From Magnetospirillum gryphiswaldense MSR-1 v2 (lineage in GTDB: Bacteria > Pseudomonadota > Alphaproteobacteria > Rhodospirillales > Magnetospirillaceae): 64,000 bases of DNA. The stretch is taken from positions 2,464,501 to 2,528,500 of the forward strand of contig NC_023065.1 of NCBI RefSeq assembly GCF_000513295.1, given 5' to 3'. The stretch's first letter is position 1. Every line of letters begins with the position of its first letter. The notes under the pieces were generated by a model. It made no database searches, was not told where the DNA came from, and was given only the letters and a program-made list of their open reading frames with translations. The translations under genes were made by a program, and so were the position numbers. Shown one piece after another: positions 48,021-56,533 of this stretch.

Positions 48021-48055
48021 CCAGGGCGTTGTTTAGATAACAACCAACGCCCTGG
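48021..48055 (-). terminator. Hairpin downstream of mamC
   Basis: An 11-bp perfect stem (CCAGGGCGTTG / CAACGCCCTGG) with a 13-nt loop lies 41 bp beyond the mamC stop. No U-run follows on the minus strand, so it may act as a 3' mRNA-stabilising hairpin or weak terminator of mamGFDC. Confidence 0.5.
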
Positions 48056-48095
48056 CCTCCGCCGGTGTCTGAATGCCGTGAACCAGCCCAATATT

Positions 48096-48473
48096 TCAGG
48101 CCAATTCTTCCCTCAGAATGTCTTCGTCGGACGCTGTCGCCTCGGCGGACTTGCCGTGACGCAATTCCTTCTCGATGAAATCGACACCCAGGTCCCAGGC
48201 GTATTTGGCGGCGACGCCGGCGATTAGGGCGGCTCCCAACGAGACCACCAACCCACCGCCGACGGCGGTGGCGGCGACGGCGGAGAAAGCGGTGGCAAGC
48301 CCGGCGCCGGCGGCTTCCTTGCCGGTGTCGATGGCCGCTTCTGTGCCGGTTATCTGCTTGTCCTTCAAAAGGCGGGCATTCTTGGCAAGGGCGGCGGCGC
48401 CACCGACAATGCCGCCGAGAATGCCGATTCCAGGGACGGATTTCGCCAAGTACGGCGCAAGTTGAAAGCTCAT
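48096..48473 (-). CDS. mamC: MamC, major magnetosome membrane protein
   Basis: 125 residues from ATG 48473. Two membrane helices ([18 protein letters not shown] and [16 protein letters not shown]) enclose a lumenal loop ([20 protein letters not shown]) that is known to interact with magnetite. MamC is the most abundant magnetosome protein and affects crystal size. Last gene of mamGFDC, 29 bp after mamD. Confidence 0.95.
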
Positions 48474-48502
48474 CGCTGTTGTCCTTAATTCAAGGGTCAG
48501 GC

Positions 48503-49447
48503 TTATTCCTCGCCGACAGCCGCCAGAAGAGCGTCATCGGAAACATCGGGAGCGCCATGGCGGCGGCGCGCCCAGGTATAAAGCGCGACAACACCCGCTA
48601 GGCCGATAGCCCCTAGGGCGAACGGCCCCCAGGCGCCGAGGCCCAGGCCAAGCCCGAGGCCAACACCTTTGGCTGTCAGCATGGCGCTGCCAGCGGCGGC
48701 GGCAGTGACGGGGGTGATCGTACTGGCGCCCGTGGCCATCAGGGTGGTGGCGGATCCGGCCCCGATAGCCGCCGCTCCGCCCGTGCCGGTGACGGCGGCG
48801 GGTACGAACTTGGCGACGACGGCGCCGCTGCCCACCGCCTTGCCGACCCCGGTCGCCATGGGCTTCAGGACCAGGAATTTACCGGTGGTGCCGCCAATGA
48901 CGGGGCTGGGGGCGACGGTGAAGGTCTTGCCGACCAAGCCGCCGGTCTGGGTCATGGCGTTCTGAATGTTGATGGCCACCATATCACCACCGCCAACCGG
49001 ATTCAGATAGAGCATGCCCGCCGCTTTGGTTCCGGCGGCTACGGGGGGCTGGGCGACGATGAAGCTCTTACCCGCCAGGGCGGGAAGCTTGATGGCCGCG
49101 CCGGTGCCCTCGACCTTCATCATGACCAGCTGACCGGTTCCGGCCACGGCAGCGCCGGTCTTGGCTCCCGCCGCCGGGGTCAAGGCAATCCAGTTTCCGA
49201 TGCCGCCGATGGTGGTCGGGGTCTTTCCGACCAGCACGGTCTTTCCCATCAGGGCCTGCAACTCCGTCACCTGCCGTGCCGCGTCCAGTTTGACGATGAT
49301 AGGGGCCTGCCCGGCGGTGGTTGGGGTTATGGTGGCCAGATTGGTCGTGGCCGAGACTGACGAGACCGTCGCCGTCTGACCGGCAAGTGCCCCGACCTGG
49401 GACGCCTGCATGGCGCTTTCGACCTTGGCGAGAAAAAGGTCCTGCAT
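48503..49447 (-). CDS. mamD: MamD (Mms7-type), crystal-associated protein
   Basis: 314 residues from ATG 49447. A long region of repeated Gly/Ala/Thr/Val segments of ~45 residues ([51 protein letters not shown]) is followed by a C-terminal LG-rich membrane segment ([17 protein letters not shown]) as in Mms6 and MamG, and an acidic tail. It is tightly bound to magnetite and controls crystal size. Confidence 0.95.
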
Positions 49448-49567
49448 GGTATTGGCCTTTCCTGAGACGAAACTGCGCCTACATGGCAGAAGCCGCTTGG
49501 GACTCCAAAGCAAAGGACTCCGGTCGCGTGCTTGCGCTGCTGTCCGGGTCCGTTAGATCGCTCGCCG

Positions 49568-49903
49568 TCAGATCAGGGCGACTACATGGCTGATCAGGGG
49601 CAGACGCCAGGTGCGGCGCAGCGCCACCGAGACCAAGCCGACCACGGACAGCATCAGGACGCCCATGGACGAGAAGCCGAAGAGCCACTTGCCGATGCCC
49701 GGCAGATGCAGCGCGAACATGGCCAGGATGCTCCACATCCACAGCACCAGCCCCTGCTTGGCATGGAAGTACACATATTCGTCATCGCGGCTCATAAGCA
49801 GCGGGACGAAGCAGAGGATGCCCAGATAGCTAGCGCCCGCCATCAGATATGAACGGCAGTTGCCGCCAGCGGTTTTAGTTTCGATCAAAATAGTCTCGGC
49901 CAT
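49568..49903 (-). CDS. mamF: MamF, DUF4870/Tic20-like membrane protein
   Basis: 111 residues from ATG 49903. Three membrane helices with the family motif [20 protein letters not shown] followed by [14 protein letters not shown]. Very close to MmsF at 51323. It contributes to crystal size control. Between mamG and mamD. Confidence 0.95.
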   Translation of the reverse strand: MAETILIETKTAGGNCRSYLMAGASYLGILCFVPLLMSRDDEYVYFHAKQGLVLWMWSILAMFALHLPGIGKWLFGFSSMGVLMLSVVGLVSVALRRTWRLPLISHVVALI

Positions 49904-49917
49904 TGCTTTGCCCTCGC

Positions 49918-50171
49918 TTAAGCAGGCTCGGCGGAGGCCTCAGCCTGCGCTTTGCGATTCTTCAGATAATCACATAGGGAGGCGGCGCAAGCCAATCCGG
50001 CAACGCCGAGAAGAACGGGACCCCAAGCACCGAGGCCAAGCCCCAGCCCCAGGCACACCCCCTTGCCGGCCAGCAAGGTGCTGCCGACAGCAGCGGCAGA
50101 GACCGGAGGGGCGGCACTCCGCCACCGACGCCAAGGGCGGTTCCGCCAACTCCCGCGATGCCCTTGATCAT
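49918..50171 (-). pseudogene. mamG: MamG (Mms5-type) with one-base deletion in this sequence
   Basis: From ATG 50171 (GGAG upstream) the frame reads IKGIAGVGGTALGVGGGV and then goes out of frame near 50118. Shifting by one base restores [33 protein letters not shown] and a normal end at TAA 49918. Adding one G (GTGCC to GTGGCC) gives exactly 84 codons, the known MamG length. Either a real inactivating deletion or a sequence error. First gene of mamGFDC. Confidence 0.85.
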
Positions 50172-50269
50172 CTGATCTCCGGCAAGTGTATGCACGATTC
50201 CCTCTCTGCCCCTTAAAATCGACGCAGGGAATTTATTGGAGAACTAAGAGCTAGTAAAGCGAAAAAGTT

Positions 50270-50294
50270 GAGAATAGATATCAATTTCTGTCAA
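50270..50294 (-). promoter_or_regulatory. Fur-box-like site and -35 element upstream of mamG
   Basis: On the minus strand TTGACA (50294-50289) is followed immediately by a 19-bp segment matching the classical Fur box at about 13 of 19 positions (GAAATTGATATCTATTCTC). It lies ~100 bp upstream of mamG, where the strong mamGFDC promoter must be. No good -10 was found. Iron control is an inference. Confidence 0.4.
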
Positions 50295-50505
50295 GGTGGC
50301 TTCAGGCGACGGGGTGTGCAAAAATAGAGTTATTCCTTATGCTGTCGTGGGCGCTTAGGTAGGGCTGACTGGACTCCACCTGTCAATTCCTTCCCTGGTC
50401 ATCGCTGCGCGCCATGCCTGCCAAACAGGGTGCTTTGCTCACGGTGGCAGATTTCTGTGGGGAGGTTTAAGGTGGTGGTGGTCATTGGCGTTAAGGGATC
50501 GTCCC

Positions 50506-50655
50506 GTGCTTACTCTTTGGGATTTGTCGACAATTATTGGGCTTGTGGTTTTGGCGGGAGCTGCGGTGCTTCGCTGTGTCCACAAGAACCGCGACAGCGG
50601 GGCCGGGTGCAACAGGGGCTGCTGTCAAAACCCGCGCAGAGGCAAATGCGAATAA
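50506..50655 (+). CDS. FeoB-associated-like Cys-rich small membrane protein
   Basis: A 49-codon ORF from GTG 50506 with AAGGGA seven bases upstream, ending TAA 50655. A single membrane helix (TIIGLVVLAGAAVLRCV) is followed by a basic, Cys-rich tail (CNRGCCQNPRRGKC; five Cys in all). This plan matches the short FeoB-associated Cys-rich proteins encoded beside ferrous-iron transporters. It lies ~170 bp before mms6 on the same strand. No FeoB gene is in the window. Confidence 0.5.
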   Translation: MLTLWDLSTIIGLVVLAGAAVLRCVHKNRDSGAGCNRGCCQNPRRGKCE

Positions 50656-50827
50656 CCCGCAGCTAGCGGGGGCGGTGCAGATAATAATCGCTCGTAACTT
50701 CCATGTAATAGTGTTTTTTAGCCCCATACAGGTTGTCCTATTCGGCAACCTCATGGTATTGAATTGTATGTCTGGTGAGGCTGATGTTTTTCAGTCCCGC
50801 ACTACTTGATTGCTAAGGAGAACTCTG

Positions 50828-51307
50828 GTGCCTGCTCAGATCGCCAACGGAATGGTTTGCCCCCCTGGGGTTCCGGTCGGAACCAAGGCCGCCGCCCTGG
50901 GTGAAATGGAACGCGAAGGCGCGACTGCCAAGGTTGGCGCGGGCAAGGTTGGCGCGGGCAAGGTTGGCGCTGCCAAGGCCGGAGCCGCGCCCGCCGCGGC
51001 GCAGGGGGCTGGAACCAAGGTTGTCGCGGCGCAGGGGGCTGGAACCAAGGTTGTCGCGGCGCAGGGCGCTGGGGCCAAGGCCGCTGCGGTTGGCGTTGGG
51101 AAGGTCGGCGCCGGCGCCAAGGCTGTCGGCGGCACCATCTGGTCCGGTAAGGGGCTTGCCCTGGGGCTCGGTATGGGCCTTGGGGCTTGGGGGCCGCTCA
51201 TCCTCGGTGTCGTCGGGGCCGGGGCAGTCTACGCCTATATGAAGAGCCGTGATATCGAAGCGGCACAGAGCGATGAAGAAGTCGAACTGCGCGACGCGCT
51301 GTCCTGA
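50828..51307 (+). CDS. mms6: Mms6, magnetite-binding crystal-shape protein
   Basis: 159 residues from GTG 50828 with AAGGAG seven bases upstream. An Ala/Gly/Lys-rich repeat region (15-bp units KVGAG and two adjacent 30-bp units coding AAQGAGTKVV) is followed by an LG-rich membrane segment (GLALGLGMGLGAWGPLILG) and an acidic C-terminus (RDIEAAQSDEEVELRD) that binds iron. It shapes magnetite crystals. First gene of the mms6 operon. In-frame repeats may vary in number between strains. Confidence 0.95.
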   Translation: MPAQIANGMVCPPGVPVGTKAAALGEMEREGATAKVGAGKVGAGKVGAAKAGAAPAAAQGAGTKVVAAQGAGTKVVAAQGAGAKAAAVGVGKVGAGAKAVGGTIWSGKGLALGLGMGLGAWGPLILGVVGAGAVYAYMKSRDIEAAQSDEEVELRDALS

Positions 51308-51322
51308 ACGGGGGGGGGGGAC

Positions 51323-51646
51323 ATGGTTGAAGCAATCCTTCGGAGCACTCTTGGCGCGCGCACGACCGTCATGGCGGCGCTGTCTTATCTCAGCGTCCTG
51401 TGCTTCGTTCCGCTGCTGGTGGATCGGGACGACGAGTTTGTCTACTTCCACGCCAAGCAGGGTCTGGTGATCTGGATGTGGGGCGTGCTGGCGCTGTTCG
51501 CGCTGCATGTTCCCGTTCTGGGGAAGTGGATTTTCGGGTTTTCATCCATGGGGGTCCTGGTATTCTCCCTTCTGGGCTTGGTCTCCGTGGTGTTCCAGCG
51601 GGCATGGAAACTGCCCGTGGTCAGCTGGGTGGCCGACCGGATCTGA
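51323..51646 (+). CDS. mmsF: MmsF, crystal size and shape regulator
   Basis: 107 residues from ATG 51323. DUF4870-like, three membrane helices, with [20 protein letters not shown] as in MamF. MmsF controls crystal size and shape in known strains. Its start is preceded by eleven G (51310-51320) that must serve as the Shine-Dalgarno sequence, 15 bp after mms6. Confidence 0.95.
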
Positions 51647-51821
51647 GGTTCGGCCTCGGGTGATTTACGTCTGATGCCCGGCTGTGCAGGGCATCAGCTG
51701 TTTCAGGACCGTTTCATCTATAATATTAATGTCTTGCCAAAGGGATCGGTGATCGTGAAAATCGCCGTTGCGGGGCGGTTGGGCCCGGTTGCAGGCCGCG
51801 CAGCTAGCGGAAGCGGAGCCA

Positions 51822-52865
51822 ATGGACATCAACGAAAAGGCACCGGGACCGAGTGGTCGCCGTCCGGCTCGACGCCGGGATGGTGGTGGACAGGTCCTGG
51901 TTCTGTATCTGGCCATCGCCGTGGTCGTAGCCGTGCTGGCATGGCCTTGGTTGGCACCTCGCCTTGGGAGTTTTCCTGGCTCATTGCTGTCCTGGATAGG
52001 TGACGGCGGATCTGTTGGCGCTCCGCGTCCCGCGACCCTGGATGAACGGATGGATATGGTGGAAGCCGCCCTGGCTCCCCTGGCTATGCGGATCGCGGAG
52101 GCCGACCGGCGCCTAGCCATGCTAGAGGCTAATCCCCGCACGGCGGGGGAAGACCCTCGTAAAGAGGCGGCTGGTGTTTCCGCCGATCCGGAGCAGATGT
52201 CTTGGATGGCGGCGGAGATCGCAACGCTTAAAGGGGACTTGGAGATTGTTCGCAAGTTGGCGGCGGATGAAGGGGGCGCAACCAAGCTCTCCGGTGCGGT
52301 GGAGAAGGCGGAGGCGGCTTTCCGACGTATCGCCGAGCGGCGGGATCGCGCGCCCTTGTTCCTGGCCGCACTCGGACAATTGCGGGAAGCGGTTGACCGG
52401 GGCAGTCCTTACCCTGCACAGATGAAAGCGGCCATGATACTGGCCGAGAAAGGCACCGCCGATAAGCTGGCGCCGCTGGTGATGGGCTCGGCGACGGGAA
52501 TCGTCACCCGTGTGGGTTTGGCCGAAAGTTTTCGGGTGACGGCCGCCGCGGCACGTAAGCTTGATGTCCCCGCGGATTCCGGTTGGGTGCCACCAAATAT
52601 CCGGCGGTGGCTGGGAGGTGCGGTATTGATCAGACGCACCGAGGGGGGCGAAGAGGGGCTGGATGGTATCCTGAACAGCACTTCCCGGTTGCTGGCCGGG
52701 GGCGATTTAGCCGGGGCTGCCGCCTTGCTCCGTCGCGCGGAAGGGCCGTCCCTTGCGGCCATCCAACCCTGGCTGGAGGCGGCGGAATTGCGTCTGTCCG
52801 CGGATGCTGCATTGTCTGAATTGTCGGCGATGGCCATGACCGTCGCCTCGTCTCGAGACGAGTGA
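51822..52865 (+). CDS. mms36: Mms36, mitofilin-like membrane protein
   Basis: 347 residues from ATG 51822; the predicted mass of about 36 kDa fits the name. One membrane helix near residues 25-47 (VLVLYLAIAVVVAVLAWPWL), then a coiled coil (VEAALAPLAMRIAEADRRLA) and helical repeats with LGQLREAVDRGSPYPAQMK. The plan is that of the mitofilin/Mic60-like proteins next to hemY in alphaproteobacteria. It negatively affects crystal size in known mutants. Followed by mms48 after 3 bp. Confidence 0.85.
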   Translation: MDINEKAPGPSGRRPARRRDGGGQVLVLYLAIAVVVAVLAWPWLAPRLGSFPGSLLSWIGDGGSVGAPRPATLDERMDMVEAALAPLAMRIAEADRRLAMLEANPRTAGEDPRKEAAGVSADPEQMSWMAAEIATLKGDLEIVRKLAADEGGATKLSGAVEKAEAAFRRIAERRDRAPLFLAALGQLREAVDRGSPYPAQMKAAMILAEKGTADKLAPLVMGSATGIVTRVGLAESFRVTAAAARKLDVPADSGWVPPNIRRWLGGAVLIRRTEGGEEGLDGILNSTSRLLAGGDLAGAAALLRRAEGPSLAAIQPWLEAAELRLSADAALSELSAMAMTVASSRDE

Positions 52866-52868
52866 TCC

Positions 52869-54218
52869 ATGCTATTACGCCTGATCGTCCTGTTGATTTT
52901 CATGTCGCCGGTTGTGTTTGCCACCCTGTGGTTCTCAGACAATGTCGGATCGGTGCAGGTGGAATGGCTTGGCTGGCACGTGGACAGCAATATGCCGGTT
53001 CTTCTGGCCGTGATCCTGGTGGTGTTTCTGATTTTTTCCGCCCTGTCGCGTCTTTCGGCATTGGTGGCCGACCTACCCTCCAAACTGGGGAAATCCCGGC
53101 AGGCACGGGGGCTGGAAAAAGGCATGAGTGCCTTGCTGGCGGCCCTGGATGCGGCAGAGAGTGGGGATGTCGGCGAAGGCCGCCGCTTCGCGGCCGAGGC
53201 TGCGCGGCTGCTGAACAATCCCGGACTTGCCGCCCGCCTGGACCGGCTTTTGCCGCGCCCGCCCGCACAGCCGGTGGCGCCGACCCGGTTGGAGGCCGCG
53301 AAGGGGCGTCTGTTCGCGCGAAAGCCGGGCCCGCCACCACCGCCGACTCCGGTGGTGGATAAGATACAGCCTGTCGTCGTTGAAAAACTCGCCGCCGCTC
53401 CCGCCGGGCCGAGCCGAGAGGATTTAGAGGCCTTTTCCGCCAAGATCCGGGCTGGGGAATGGGGGGCAGCCCAGGCCTGGATTGGTGAGGCGGTTCTGGC
53501 TGGTCGGCTGACGCCCTTGGTGGCTGCGCGGTGGCGATCGGTGGCGCTTGAGGGACAAGCTTTGGAGGCATCCCCCGGTGATCCCGCTCGTCCCTTGCGT
53601 CTGGCGCGCGAGGCTATGGCGGCGGACCAGACTTTTCTGCCTCCTGCGTTGCACGTGATCCGGGCCGAGGTTTCCGAGGGACGCAAGGCAGAGGCCGAGA
53701 CCCTGCTGGCGTCCGTTTGGCCGCATGTTCCTGCTCGAGTGCTGCTTGATGCTTGTGCACCATTGTGGCGCGACGAGGATCAGGATGCTTGCCTGAAGAG
53801 GCTGGAGGCCCTGGCGGCAATCGCCCCCCATCATCCCGATGGGCACTTGGCCGCCGGAGAGGCTGCCTTTGCCGTTCAGAAATGGGGGGTGGCACGCCGC
53901 CACATCATGGCGGCATTGAAGATCGCTCCCGATGCGCTGGGATGTCGGCTGATGGCCGAAATCGAGGAAAGGGAGCCTGGAGGGTCGGCGCGGTCGGCTG
54001 AGATCTGGCGGCGGCGGGAGCATGAGGCTTCGCTCTCTCCTGCTTGGGTCTGTGGTGCTTGTGCTCGCGTGGTGGAGGCGTGGGCGGCTTGTTGCCCGTC
54101 CTGCGCTGGTGTCGCCACCATTGAGTGGACGCGGTCGGTTAAGGCCGAGGAGGCGTTGCTGCCACCCGCCACAACTGCGTCGAGCATGGAGACGCCGCGA
54201 CTGTTCCGCAGTACATGA
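52869..54218 (+). CDS. mms48: Mms48, HemY-like TPR membrane protein
   Basis: 449 residues from ATG 52869, about 48 kDa. Two N-terminal membrane helices and the HemY-type start (FSDNVGSVQVEWLGWHVDSN) are followed by TPR-like helices (KWGVARRHIMAALKI) and a C-terminal Cys cluster (VCGACARVVEAWAACCPSC) resembling a zinc ribbon. HemY proteins accompany haem synthesis genes; this is the MAI paralogue. Last gene of the mms6 operon. Confidence 0.85.
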   Translation: MLLRLIVLLIFMSPVVFATLWFSDNVGSVQVEWLGWHVDSNMPVLLAVILVVFLIFSALSRLSALVADLPSKLGKSRQARGLEKGMSALLAALDAAESGDVGEGRRFAAEAARLLNNPGLAARLDRLLPRPPAQPVAPTRLEAAKGRLFARKPGPPPPPTPVVDKIQPVVVEKLAAAPAGPSREDLEAFSAKIRAGEWGAAQAWIGEAVLAGRLTPLVAARWRSVALEGQALEASPGDPARPLRLAREAMAADQTFLPPALHVIRAEVSEGRKAEAETLLASVWPHVPARVLLDACAPLWRDEDQDACLKRLEALAAIAPHHPDGHLAAGEAAFAVQKWGVARRHIMAALKIAPDALGCRLMAEIEEREPGGSARSAEIWRRREHEASLSPAWVCGACARVVEAWAACCPSCAGVATIEWTRSVKAEEALLPPATTASSMETPRLFRST

Positions 54219-54226
54219 GGGCATCG

Positions 54227-54249
54227 CGTTGTTTGTTAACTAAACAACG
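54227..54249 (+). terminator. Hairpin after mms48
   Basis: An 8-bp stem (CGTTGTTT / AAACAACG) with a 7-nt loop starts 8 bp after the mms48 stop. The same CGCGTTGTTTGTTA-CTAA sequence occurs after the DUF445 gene at 40293-40311, where an IS5 element begins. Probably a terminator or mRNA-end hairpin. Confidence 0.45.
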
Positions 54250-54315
54250 TTAAGGTGGACTTGCCCGGAAAGAGTGGAGAGCGTGCTGTGATAAAACTGC
54301 ACGAGGGATACTGTT

Positions 54316-54803
54316 ATGTCTGGTTCAAGGATGAAGGCGTTCACGGAGGAATTCCGGCGAGAAGCGATCCGTCTGGTTCAAACCAGCGACCGCACCATCG
54401 GCGAGGTAGCGGATAATCTTGGGATTGGGAAGTCGATGCTTGGCAAGTGGCTGGCTCGGCACCGCGAGACCGAGTTGCTGTCAGGCCCACATGACGATGT
54501 GCAAAAAGAGTTGGCACGGCTTCGGCGATAAAACGAAATTCTTCGTGCCGAGCGTGGCCTGTTAAAAAAAACAGCGGCCTTCTTCGCGAAGGAGACAAGT
54601 CGATGATGTTTCGAATCATCGGCGAGAAGAAGGCCAAGGAATTGTCTCTCGCTCGGATATGCGCTCTGTTTGGCGTCAGCGCCAGCGGCTTCTATGCCTG
54701 GAAACGGCGCAAGCCCAGTCTGCGGCAGTTGGACGACATGGCGAGGCCTTTGCTGTCCCCTCAGGCTCCATTACCGCGCCAGCGGTTTCGTTCAATCCCC
54801 TAG
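54316..54803 (+). pseudogene. IS3-family orfA with nonsense codon and truncated orfB
   Basis: OrfA from ATG 54316 has the HTH (FTEEFRREAIRLVQTSDRTI) and stops at TAA 54529-54531, where LRR-E-NEILRAER is expected (GAA to TAA). The leucine-zipper part and the overlapping orfB start (54603, KKAKELSLARICALFGVSAS) follow, but orfB ends after ~65 codons without its DDE core. Inactive. Confidence 0.8.
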
Positions 54804-54917
54804 CTGACGACACGCCCTACTCCTTCCGTCTCCACAAAACCTTTACGATAAGTTTTCCAAAATATCACGGCCCGGTGTATGATCTGAATGTTCGAATAGA
54901 TAGATCGATTGCATGTG

Positions 54918-55991
54918 ATGGGAAACGTACACCACCTACAACATCTTGGCCAAGGGGCTGGCGACTGGAACGCTTGGCGCCAGCAGGAGCCTGATGTGCG
55001 ACCGGATCTGACCAGCGCCAATCTGCGAGGAGCCAACCTTGCCGGGATGGATCTCAGCGGCTCGCTGCTGTCCCTTGCCAATCTGCGCAAGGCAGTTCTG
55101 TCGGGGGCGAATCTCAGGGACAGCAACCTTCCTCGGGCCAGCCTTGAAGACGCCGACCTCTCCGGCGCGAAGCTGCAGGGCGCCAACCTTGCCGGCGCAA
55201 CTTTGCTGCGCGCTAACTTCTCCGGCGCCAATATGCGCATGGCCAATCTGGCCGGCGCCAACTTGGCCGGAAGGATGGATCTGTCCGGAGTTGACTTGAC
55301 CGGGGCCAATCTTGCCGGGGCCAAGCTGATGGGCGCCAATTTCTCCGGCGCAACGCTGACCGGAGCCAATCTTGCTGGCGCCGACGCCCGCAACGCCAAT
55401 TTCTCCGGCGCTGACCTGACCGATGCTGTAACCGCAGGCACTCTGCTGGATGGCGCCAACATGTCCGGCGCAGTCATTCGTCGATCCTCCTCGCGCACCC
55501 AGGCCCCCGACGCCGTTCCGGAACCGGAGGCCCCGCAATCCTATGATGAGGCTGAGGCGGAGCCCCTACCGGTCCTTCCTGACAAAGCCCCAGCCTCCAC
55601 CGATCGTACCCCCCCTCCGGAGCCGATCGAGCTTCCGCCAAACGACTTGGATGTTGGGCTTGATGCCGAGGAAGCGTGGGACGACAAAATCCCCGATGAG
55701 CAGGAAACATCACCCGCGATCGAAGCAGAGGTCGAGTCCGGGATTGAATTGGAACAGCCTGAGCCGCCGATGAGCCTGTCTGACGAGGATATGGCGGGAG
55801 GCATGGCCGAACTGACAGATTTCGCCCCCGTCGCCAAGCCCGTTCCGCCTCGACTGGCCGAGTCGGAGATTTCCGACCTTCTGTCCACCACCGATCTGGA
55901 AGCCCCCCCACCCCCCCCCTGTTCCAGGGCAATGAGATCCTCGATGATGAGGCAGACAGCCCGTTCTACACTTATGAGACCCGGGACCTAG
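54918..55991 (+). CDS. Pentapeptide-repeat protein, N-terminal part of a split gene
   Basis: From ATG 54918 (TTG 54909 possible). Residues ~30-185 are about 28 A-[ND]-L-x-x pentapeptides (ANLRGANLAGMDLSG; ANFSGANMRMANLAGANLAG), forming a right-handed quadrilateral beta-helix. An acidic, Pro-rich linker follows (~190-330). At a run of nine C (55911-55919) the frame goes off and ends at 55991. With ten C the frame would continue as LFQGNEILDDEAD into the ORF ending at 56506. Confidence 0.65.
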   Translation: MGNVHHLQHLGQGAGDWNAWRQQEPDVRPDLTSANLRGANLAGMDLSGSLLSLANLRKAVLSGANLRDSNLPRASLEDADLSGAKLQGANLAGATLLRANFSGANMRMANLAGANLAGRMDLSGVDLTGANLAGAKLMGANFSGATLTGANLAGADARNANFSGADLTDAVTAGTLLDGANMSGAVIRRSSSRTQAPDAVPEPEAPQSYDEAEAEPLPVLPDKAPASTDRTPPPEPIELPPNDLDVGLDAEEAWDDKIPDEQETSPAIEAEVESGIELEQPEPPMSLSDEDMAGGMAELTDFAPVAKPVPPRLAESEISDLLSTTDLEAPPPPPCSRAMRSSMMRQTARSTLMRPGT

Positions 55992-56506
55992 CGATTCTCG
56001 CCTTGTATTCGGATCAGCTAAGACGGAAGACCAAGGCTGAAAAGGCCATGCTTCTTAACTTGCTGGTCCAATATAACCGTAATTTCCTGGGTCAGGACGT
56101 CAGCGTCCCGATGACAACCAGCGGGAACGCCATTCTTGTCGGATTCGGCGACCCGACCAATGCGCTGCGCTGTGGCGGGCTGTATATCAGCATGCTGCGC
56201 GATATGCATGTGGACTCATATGTGGCGGTCAACTGGAGCATGGCGACGGTCCGCATCGACCCCGAAGGGACCGAGAGCGACGAACTCATCGCCAATTCCA
56301 TTTCCCCGTCGGCGCGTCTGACGCCGGTGGGAGTTGTCGGTGAGGTTCTTGTACTGGAGGAGTTATACTCCAATCCCCAGACACAGCGGGACCTCTTCAC
56401 CTTCGAGCGCGTCGCCCGGAAGTGGAAAGCCACCAACGACACCCAGAGCGAGGGTATTGACGTTATCTGCTACAGCGTTCGCAGCAATCAGCCTCCCCGC
56501 CCCTAA
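55922..56506 (+). CDS. C-terminal part of the split gene: degenerate nucleotide-cyclase-like domain
   Basis: The frame is open from 55922; the first ordinary start is near 56003. The protein looks like a class III cyclase homology domain: SGNAILVGFGDPTNALRCGG in the place of the cyclase GDGFLAVF-DP--AL core, and NSISPSARLTPVGVVGEVLV in the place of the VNIAARL...GEILV segment. The metal-binding Asp residues are not evident, so catalysis is unlikely. A fusion to the upstream pentapeptide protein is probable. Confidence 0.55.
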   Translation, partial: FQGNEILDDEADSPFYTYETRDLAILALYSDQLRRKTKAEKAMLLNLLVQYNRNFLGQDVSVPMTTSGNAILVGFGDPTNALRCGGLYISMLRDMHVDSYVAVNWSMATVRIDPEGTESDELIANSISPSARLTPVGVVGEVLVLEELYSNPQTQRDLFTFERVARKWKATNDTQSEGIDVICYSVRSNQPPRP

Positions 56507-56533
56507 CCTTGCTCCATCAAGGCGACGGTTACC

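Noticed and set aside
50810-51508. Minus-strand ORFs opposite mms6 and mmsF
   Set aside because: Shadows of mms6/mmsF repeats; the plus-strand proteins are recognised.
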